Made by a program: the position numbers and the translations under genes. Shown piece after piece: positions 31,144 to 36,758 of a stretch of 36,758 nucleotides of DNA. Source of the stretch: Candidatus Wallbacteria bacterium (GTDB lineage Bacteria > Muiribacteriota > UBA6191 > JACPRK01); the NCBI GenBank assembly GCA_016213845.1, contig JACQZN010000020.1:1-36758 (forward strand), in the 5' to 3' direction. Position 1 is the stretch's first letter, and each line of letters begins with the position of its first letter. Below the pieces are notes generated by a model that saw only the letters and a program-made list of their open reading frames with translations, was not told the origin of the DNA and did no database searches.

Positions 31144-33080
31144 CGCGGCGTGAGCTCAGGCGCCGCGATAGTGCCGGAGACCACCGACGAGTTGCGGACT
31201 GCCGGCACGCCGGGAACCGAGTAGGCCTCCATGTCGAGCTCGCCGGAAAGCCGTGCTGCGGGGTCGATCAGGAGCTTGCCGGAGAGCGTCACCTGGGGGC
31301 TGGAGCATCTCAAGTTCAGCACATGGAGCCCCTGGGCGTCGAACATCAGTGCGCCTTCGCCGCTGTCCATCTTCACCGGTCCCTCGACCGGGAGCGATGC
31401 CGCCTTCAGCAGAGCGGGCCACAGCATCGTGAAGGAGCCGGACCGTACGTTGGCTGACCAGGCGACCTGCGACTTGCCGTCCCTCTGCTGGCGAAGACCG
31501 TTGAAGTTGGCCGCCAGCGCCCGGAAGTTGAGCTCCGGGTGGCCGCCCTGGATGGCGAAGTCCCCAGACCGGAACTCCGCCGTGAAGGCGTTGGGCTTCA
31601 CCGCGAACTTCACGCTCGCCTTGCCCGTCACCCGGCCCGGATTCTCGAAGCCGAAGAGCATCCCGAGCGTGGTGCCGTCCAGCTCCGCCGTTCCGTTGAC
31701 GTCGACCGGCTCATAGCCGCCCCCGTCTGAGGCCCGGACCGTTCCGCTGCCTTTCACGTTCGAACCGGCCACCATGATGTCGAGCTCCGAGAAGCTGAGC
31801 TGTCCAACGCCGAACTTCCCCGCGGCCTTCTGCACGATGGCGCCTCGCGCCCACGGGTGGTCCTTCATGACCGTGGTCTTGGCCAGCAGCGGCTCTATCG
31901 GCAGTCGTGCCGCGGTCACATCGAGCTCGCCGAACAGTCCCTGCAGGGTGCCCTTGGCGGTCAACTGTCCCCCGAGCAGATTGCCTTCGCAGGTCTTCAG
32001 GACGATCGTCGGACCGTCGAAGTCCGCGGCGACGTTGAGGCCGTCGAAGGCAAGCATGACACCCGGCCCTAGCGGCGTGACGTTGGTCTTTCCGAGCGTC
32101 AACTCGAAGGAGCCGGCGATTCCCTGACCGGGCGCGAGCTTCGCCTGGATCTTGCCCGTTCCGCTCGATATGCCGAGCGACTGTCGGGTCAGGAATGGCT
32201 CGCTCACGCTGGCTTGCTCGAACTGGAGGTCCGTCTTGAGCTCGCCCCCCCCGCCAGAGCTCCACTGGATGGAGGTGTTGATCCTGATGGCGCCCGACCA
32301 GGGAGGGGCCCCCATCGAGGTCCAGCCTGCCAGGAACGGTACCTTCGACTGCAGGACTTTGAGATCGAGGCCGGCCAGCTGTAGCGAGCCGTTGACCGAA
32401 GGCTGCGGCGGAAGCCCGAACTGGCCCCGCCAGGTGAGCGGCATCGATTCGAGCAGCTTCCCCTCGACCGATTCGAAACCAATCTGTCCGTCCTTGAGGG
32501 CACCGCGCCCTTTGATGGCGCTCCACTTGAACGTCTGGCCGAGCAGCTTGTCTTCGAACGAGATTTCGCCGTTCTCGAGCTCGATCAGCTCCACGGCCAG
32601 CTGCTTGCCCGCCATGAAGCCGGCCGTTGCCAACATTGCCGTCGAAAGGTCCGGCAGGCTTACGGCCGCCCGCCGCATGAGGGCCGCCGGCAGGTTCATG
32701 CTACCGTCCGGGTTTCGGATGATGTTGAGCTGCCAGCCATTCAGCTTGACGTGCGTCAGGACGAGGTTGCCCGTGCGCAGCTCCTTGGGTTTCAGTCCCA
32801 GGGCCAGCTTTTCGCACTTGAAGAGGGGCTTCTCCGGGAAGCCGGTGTGGAAGGCGGAGACCCCGGTCGCCTCGCCCTGGGCCAGCGGCCTGTAGACAAT
32901 CTCCTTGATCTCTATCTTGGCCGGGAAGAGTGGTTTCAGGAGGTCCTGCACCAGCGTGCCGACCAGGGCCGGGTCCTGAATCTTCGAGATGACGAAAAAG
33001 GCGACGCCGCCGGCGATGGCTGCGCCCAGCACGGCCAGCGCGACGCCCCCGATCATGAGCTTTCGCGTCCTCTGTGTCAC
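31140..33080 (-). CDS. AsmA-like envelope protein
   Basis: This is about 646 residues from a GTG at 33080; an ATG at 33056 with AGAGGA upstream is equally possible. One N-terminal membrane helix (LMIGGVALAVLGAAIAGGVAFFVI) is followed by a long beta-rich periplasmic region. AsmA/TamB-like features include YRPLAQGEATG, KCEKLALGLKPKELRTGNLVLTHVKLNGWQLNIIRNPDGSMNL near the start, and repeated strand pairs later (GNLLGGQLTAKGTLQG, VTLSGKLLIDPAARLSGELDMEAY). AsmA-family proteins form beta grooves that shuttle phospholipid to the outer membrane or help assembly there. The assignment to this broad family rests on the pattern rather than close identity. It is translationally coupled to the UbiB gene. 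Confidence 0.8.
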   Translation of the reverse strand: MTQRTRKLMIGGVALAVLGAAIAGGVAFFVISKIQDPALVGTLVQDLLKPLFPAKIEIKEIVYRPLAQGEATGVSAFHTGFPEKPLFKCEKLALGLKPKELRTGNLVLTHVKLNGWQLNIIRNPDGSMNLPAALMRRAAVSLPDLSTAMLATAGFMAGKQLAVELIELENGEISFEDKLLGQTFKWSAIKGRGALKDGQIGFESVEGKLLESMPLTWRGQFGLPPQPSVNGSLQLAGLDLKVLQSKVPFLAGWTSMGAPPWSGAIRINTSIQWSSGGGGELKTDLQFEQASVSEPFLTRQSLGISSGTGKIQAKLAPGQGIAGSFELTLGKTNVTPLGPGVMLAFDGLNVAADFDGPTIVLKTCEGNLLGGQLTAKGTLQGLFGELDVTAARLPIEPLLAKTTVMKDHPWARGAIVQKAAGKFGVGQLSFSELDIMVAGSNVKGSGTVRASDGGGYEPVDVNGTAELDGTTLGMLFGFENPGRVTGKASVKFAVKPNAFTAEFRSGDFAIQGGHPELNFRALAANFNGLRQQRDGKSQVAWSANVRSGSFTMLWPALLKAASLPVEGPVKMDSGEGALMFDAQGLHVLNLRCSSPQVTLSGKLLIDPAARLSGELDMEAYSVPGVPAVRNSSVVSGTIAAPELTPR

Positions 33081-33089
33081 GCCGCCAGC

Positions 33090-33098
33090 ATTATAGCA
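33090..33098 (-). promoter_or_regulatory. Extended -10 (TGC-TATAAT) for the AsmA-ubiB pair
   Basis: The minus strand reads TGC then a perfect TATAAT. No clear -35 is seen, as expected for an extended -10 promoter. The start point would be near 33083, only a few bases from the GTG at 33080 and about 27 bases from the ATG at 33056. Confidence 0.55.
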
Positions 33099-33125
33099 GC
33101 CGTCTCGAAATCGCCAGTTTCCGGC

Positions 33126-33154
33126 TTGACGCTTCGGTCCCCTGTTCTCATAAT
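33126..33154 (+). promoter_or_regulatory. Sigma70-type promoter of the subtilase gene
   Basis: TTGACG, 17 bp, CATAAT, about 30 bp before the ATG at 33185. It is back to back with the TATAAT at 33090-33095. Confidence 0.65.
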
Positions 33155-33184
33155 TCTGCGAACTTTCGAGGAGGCCCATCGCGC

Positions 33185-34765
33185 ATGACGTTCACCCGTT
33201 CCTGGACCCTGCTGCTGGCAGCCGCACTTGGCCTCGCGTCCGCGAGCGCCCAGGAATCCTGGAGTCCCGCTCGCCAGAAGTTGACGCCGGCAGTCCAGAG
33301 GGCTCTCGGGTCCGGGGCTTCGACGGTGCGGGTATTGATCCGGATGCGGGGTCAGCGCGGGAGCGCCCCGGTGGGACAGCTTTCGGCGGCGGATGCGGCC
33401 GTACGGATGGCTTTGCGACGCGAAGAGGCCCGCCGGGCCGCCGCGGTGCTTCTCTCCGAGCTGGCCTCGCGGCCGCTGGCAAGCTCCAAGGCCACCCCGC
33501 TGGCCCCGGGCGTGCGCGCCTCGGTCGTACCGGCTGCGCCGACGCCGAGGGCCCAGGAGCTCTGGATCGCCAACTCCGTGCTCGTCGATGCCGATCCGGC
33601 GCTGATCCGTGAGCTGGCGGGGCGGTCGGACGTGGAGCGCATCTACCGTGACGTTCGCATCCAGGCCATCCCTCGCCAGGAGCTCCTGCGCAAGGCAGGC
33701 GCCTCGGCGCTGGCAGCCGGCAGCAGCTGGGCCGTCGACAAGGTCCGCGCCCGCGAGGCGTGGTCGAAGTTCGGCGGGCGCGGCGAGGGCGTCGTGATCG
33801 GCCACATCGACACCGGCGTCGATGCAGCCCACCCGGCCCTCGACGGACGAGTGTTGCGTTTCAAGGACTTCGTCAACGGAAAGACCGCGGCCTACGACGA
33901 CGAGGGACACGGCACGCACACGGCCGGCAGCATCTGCGCCGGCGGCGATGGCATCGGCGTTGCGCCGGGTGCGCGGCTGATCGTGGCCAAGGCGCTCGAC
34001 GCGGAAGGAAGCGGCGAGCTCTCCAAGTTGCTGGCCGCGATGCAGTGGATGCTGGACCCGGACGGCAATCCCAGCACCAACGACCGGCCGGCCATCGTGA
34101 GCTGCTCCTGGGGCGTCGATCGGAAGCAGATGAAGGACATCGGCAGCGAAGACACCTTCTTCTGGGACGCAGTGCAGGCTTGGCGCGACGCGGACATGCT
34201 TCCGGTTTTTGCTTCCGGCAACGCGGGTCCCGGTGCCGAGATTATCCCGGCTGCCTATCCCATCGCTCTGGCCGTCGGGGCCACCGACCTCGCCGACGCC
34301 GCTCCCGGCTTCTCCACAGGCGCCGAGACCGCCTGGAACGGCGTGACGTACACGAAGCCCGATCTCGCGGCCCCCGGTCACGGCATCCTCAGCACCGCGC
34401 CCGGCGGCCAGATGCGCTCCTTGAACGGCACCTCGATGGCCTGCCCTGTCGTTGCCGGTATCGCGGCCCTGATCAAGCAGGCCCGGCCCCGCGCCACCGC
34501 CTCCGAGATCGAGCGGCTGTTGATCACAGGCGCCGTCGACCTGGGTGAGCCCGGCAAGGACACGCGCTTCGGCCTCGGCAGAGTCGATGCCCTGGCATCC
34601 GTGACCGCTGCCAGCGCCACCGTGGCTCCCGCCCCCGCCCCGACGCCCGTCGTGCGGCCCGCCCCCTCGACAGGCTCCGACGCCGTAAAGACCCGCCTGG
34701 CTCGCGGCGTCCTGATGCTAGTGGTCGGCCTCGTCGCCGCCTTCGGCCTGCAGCTGTTTTTCTAG
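33185..34765 (+). CDS. Membrane-anchored subtilisin-like serine protease
   Basis: This is 526 residues; the ATG at 33185 has GAGGAGG about nine bases upstream. The signal peptide (SWTLLLAAALGLASASA|QE) is followed by an inhibitor-type prodomain (about 25-170). The S8 catalytic domain has D209 (IDTGVD), H242 (GHGTHTAGS), oxyanion N346 (FASGNAGPG) and S417 (NGTSMACPVVAG). All catalytic residues are intact. After a Pro/Ala linker (APAPAPTPVVRPAP) the protein ends in a membrane helix (GVLMLVVGLVAAFGLQLFF), so the mature protease should be tethered by its C-terminus. It has its own promoter. The TAG stop overlaps the first heptamer of the following array. It is convergent with the hybrid histidine kinase gene. 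Confidence 0.92.
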   Translation: MTFTRSWTLLLAAALGLASASAQESWSPARQKLTPAVQRALGSGASTVRVLIRMRGQRGSAPVGQLSAADAAVRMALRREEARRAAAVLLSELASRPLASSKATPLAPGVRASVVPAAPTPRAQELWIANSVLVDADPALIRELAGRSDVERIYRDVRIQAIPRQELLRKAGASALAAGSSWAVDKVRAREAWSKFGGRGEGVVIGHIDTGVDAAHPALDGRVLRFKDFVNGKTAAYDDEGHGTHTAGSICAGGDGIGVAPGARLIVAKALDAEGSGELSKLLAAMQWMLDPDGNPSTNDRPAIVSCSWGVDRKQMKDIGSEDTFFWDAVQAWRDADMLPVFASGNAGPGAEIIPAAYPIALAVGATDLADAAPGFSTGAETAWNGVTYTKPDLAAPGHGILSTAPGGQMRSLNGTSMACPVVAGIAALIKQARPRATASEIERLLITGAVDLGEPGKDTRFGLGRVDALASVTAASATVAPAPAPTPVVRPAPSTGSDAVKTRLARGVLMLVVGLVAAFGLQLFF

Positions 34766-34853
34766 GCCTCAGGGATCAGGGATCAGGCCTCAGGGATCAG
34801 GAGTCTGCTCTCCCTCCTCAAGCCTCACTCCTCAAGCCTCAAGCCTCAAGCCT
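34764..34853. repeat. Inverted heptamer array between two convergent genes
   Basis: Six AGGNNNN units on the plus strand (34764-34805: AGGCCTC, AGGGATC, AGGGATC, AGGCCTC, AGGGATC, AGGAGTC), six bases TGCTCT, then six units on the minus strand (34812-34853: AGGCTTG three times, AGGAGTG, AGGCTTG, AGGAGGG). The left end supplies part of the subtilase TAG stop. The right end supplies the TGA stop of the histidine kinase. Confidence 0.92.
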
Positions 34854-36756
34854 GCCCTGACCGCTTGCCCTTGAGGAGGTTGAACTTCTTGATGACCTTC
34901 TTCAGGTCGGCGACCTTGAAGGGCTTGTCGATGATGTCGAAGGCGTCGAGGCCGAAGACTTCCTTGGCCATGGAGTCCTCGAGGCTGCCGGTAACGATGA
35001 CGACCGGGACGGCTGGGTTGATCGCCTTGATGCGCTTGAAGGTGTCGATGCCGCTGATCTTCGGCATCTTGAGGTCCAGGAAGATGATGTCGACCTTGTC
35101 AGTCCTGACGGCCTCGATGGCGTCGAACCCGCTGGAGAACTCCGTGACGATATGGTTGTCGTTGAGGAAGATCTCCTTGCAGAGCGCACGGATGTCGTCC
35201 TCGTCGTCGACCAGCATGACGCGCAGCCGCTCCTGGTCCTCCGAGACCAGCTGCATCTCCTCGGACTTGGGCTTGACCTGACCGCCCTCGCCCTTCGGAA
35301 GCGTGATGGCGAACGCGGTGCCCTCACCCGGCTTGGTGTCGAGCGTGATGGTGCCCCGGTACTTGTCGATGATGCTCTGGACGATCGATAGCCCCAGCCC
35401 GGTGCCCTTGCCGGCGGCCTTGGTCGTGAAGAAGGGGCTGAAGATTTTCTTGGCGACGTCGGGCGGGATTCCGGGTCCCGTGTCGCCGATGACGACTTTG
35501 ATGTAGCTCTCGCCGTTGATCGTCTTGACCATCAGGACACCGCCGGTCTTCTCCATGGCGTCCTTGGCGTTGACGATGAGGTTGAAGAAGATCTGCTGCA
35601 GCTCGCTCTCGTTGCCCCAGAAGGGCGGCAGCATGGAGCTGTAGTCCTGCTCCACCTTGATGTTCTGCACAAGCAGCTGTTTGCCGAGCAGTTCGAGCGT
35701 CTCGGCCAGCGTCTGGTTGACGTTGATCGGCACGACGTCGACGTCGGACTTGCGGGAGAATTTCAGTAGGTTGCCGACGATGTTGCGGCAGCGCTCAGCC
35801 TGGCGCTGGATCTTCTGGAGGCTCTCGGTCATCGTCTTGTCGTCGGGCTTGCTCTCGAGCAGAAGCTCCGTGTAGCCGAGGATGACGGAGAGGGGATTTT
35901 TGATCTCGTGGGCCACGCCGCCCGCCAAGAGACCGATGGCCGCGAGCTTCTCGGAGTGGATCAGCTGCTGTTCCAACCGCTTCTTTTCGGTGATGTCGCG
36001 GCAGAGCACGATGACGCCCTGCAGCGACGAGTCGTCGCCGTAGAGGGGGTGCGTTCCGAAGCCGATCAGCGCCGTTCCCAGGCCGATCGTGCGAGTCTCG
36101 CCGTCGGACTCGACCTCCATCTCCTGGTAGTCCTGGTTCGACTTCTGCTGGATGGTCTCCTTCACCACGGGCAAGAGCGGAGCCAGCGTCGGAAAGTCGA
36201 GCACGCTGCGGCCTTTGGCGTCCTCGGCATCGAGGCCGAAGAGCTTGGCGCCGGCGGGGTTGACGAGGTAGATGCGGAGGCTGGTATCGATGACCATCAG
36301 GCCGCTGGCGAGGCTGGCGAAGATGTTGTGGAGCGAGAAATTGTCCTTCTTCAGCTCGCGGGTGAGTGTGCGGTTCTCCTCCATCACCACGTAGTGGTCG
36401 TGGGCGTGCTTCAGCATGATGCGAAGCTCGCCGACCTCCCAGGGCTTGCGGATGAAGCCGTAGATCTGCCCGCGGTTGATGGCATCGGCCAGCGCCTCGA
36501 TGTCGGGGTACCCGGTGATGAGCAGCCGGACGATGTTGGGGTACTGCTCCCGGACCTTGACGAGCAGCTCGCTGCCCGTCATCCCCTCCATGTGGTAGTC
36601 AGCCAGCAGAACGTGGATGGGGTGCTTGCCCAAGAGCTCCAGGGCGCCCGGGCCCGACGTCGCCGTGTAGACGTCGTAGGTGCCCGCGAAGATTCCCTTG
36701 AACAGCTCGAGGATGCGCTCTTCGTCATCCACGACCAGCATCTGACCTTTTGACAT
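34846..36756 (-). CDS. Hybrid sensor histidine kinase: receiver - PAS - kinase - receiver
   Basis: This is 636 residues from the ATG at 36756, two bases from the window edge; a start further out cannot be excluded, though MSKGQMLVVDDEE is a typical receiver start. The N-terminal receiver has phosphoacceptor D53 (LLADYHM). A PAS domain spans about 140-255. HisKA has phosphorylated H283 (GGVAHEIKNP), followed by a HATPase with N-box NLIVNAKDAM, G1 DTGPGIP, F-box FFTTK and G2 GKGTGLGLS. The C-terminal receiver has D561 (FLDLKMP). No membrane helix is present, so it is cytoplasmic. With receivers at both ends it probably works inside a phosphorelay. The last residues and TGA stop come from the heptamer array. 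Confidence 0.92.
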   Translation of the reverse strand: MSKGQMLVVDDEERILELFKGIFAGTYDVYTATSGPGALELLGKHPIHVLLADYHMEGMTGSELLVKVREQYPNIVRLLITGYPDIEALADAINRGQIYGFIRKPWEVGELRIMLKHAHDHYVVMEENRTLTRELKKDNFSLHNIFASLASGLMVIDTSLRIYLVNPAGAKLFGLDAEDAKGRSVLDFPTLAPLLPVVKETIQQKSNQDYQEMEVESDGETRTIGLGTALIGFGTHPLYGDDSSLQGVIVLCRDITEKKRLEQQLIHSEKLAAIGLLAGGVAHEIKNPLSVILGYTELLLESKPDDKTMTESLQKIQRQAERCRNIVGNLLKFSRKSDVDVVPINVNQTLAETLELLGKQLLVQNIKVEQDYSSMLPPFWGNESELQQIFFNLIVNAKDAMEKTGGVLMVKTINGESYIKVVIGDTGPGIPPDVAKKIFSPFFTTKAAGKGTGLGLSIVQSIIDKYRGTITLDTKPGEGTAFAITLPKGEGGQVKPKSEEMQLVSEDQERLRVMLVDDEDDIRALCKEIFLNDNHIVTEFSSGFDAIEAVRTDKVDIIFLDLKMPKISGIDTFKRIKAINPAVPVVIVTGSLEDSMAKEVFGLDAFDIIDKPFKVADLKKVIKKFNLLKGKRSGQA

Positions 36757-36758
36757 GC

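Noticed and set aside
29677..31224. A 515-codon plus-strand frame opposite the UbiB gene
   Set aside because: Antisense to a gene with all UbiB motifs; the composition (VDE/RHQL-rich) is a codon shadow.

Overview
This is a GC-rich (roughly two-thirds G+C), gene-dense chromosomal window from a diderm bacterium. There is no rRNA, tRNA, CRISPR array, integrase, transposase or phage gene. Diderm life is shown by an LptF/LptG-type permease, an AsmA-like envelope protein, a beta-rich exported protein, a lipoprotein and type II/IV pilus-type minor pilins. The mix of FHA and Ser/Thr kinase signalling, GGDEF, a class III adenylate cyclase, a hybrid histidine kinase and a DUF5693-CsaB protein suggests a poorly cultured GC-rich phylum. 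Myxococcota, Acidobacteriota, Armatimonadota and Eremiobacterota-like lineages are possible, but I cannot assign one from this sequence.

Layout: 0-3.3 kb is a minus-strand cluster: membrane protein, tiny ORF, TPR protein, then the start of a glutaredoxin-like gene cut by the window edge. 3.3-7.05 kb on the plus strand holds an exported beta-rich protein, a two-helix membrane peptide, a TerB-like protein and a BCS1-like AAA+ ATPase. 7.3-10.1 kb (minus) is a triple-GAF/PAS adenylate cyclase, divergent from a P5C dehydrogenase (10.3-11.9 kb). 12.1-15.7 kb (minus) has an acyl-CoA synthetase and a CpaF-type secretion ATPase, divergent from 15.8-21.2 kb (plus): LptF/G permease, GAF-GGDEF protein and a fused DUF5693-polysaccharide pyruvyl transferase. 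21.2-24.7 kb (minus) is a lipoprotein metallopeptidase with an HELAH site followed by three minor-pilin-like genes. 25.0-28.2 kb has an FHA protein convergent with a transmembrane Ser/Thr kinase. 28.2-28.8 kb is a long non-coding divergent region. It is followed by a secreted protein with a long structured leader, a UbiB/ABC1 kinase plus AsmA-like pair (minus), a membrane-anchored subtilase (plus) and a hybrid histidine kinase (minus).

The most unusual feature is not a gene. Intergenic gaps at about 7.05-7.27, 11.9-12.2, 13.75-14.07, 28.2-28.5 and 34.76-34.85 kb are filled with degenerate tandem heptamers drawn from a small shared vocabulary: AGGNNNN, AGTAGNC and a GGAAG/GTAGAAG family. They keep strict 7-base phase. 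They are arranged as inverted structures around a conserved core of about 25 bp seen three times. In six of seven genes ending at an array, the stop codon lies inside a heptamer. A second unusual spot, at 25.6-25.85 kb, has a 63-bp duplicate of the kinase gene's 3' end flanking a hairpin with perfect 27-bp arms.
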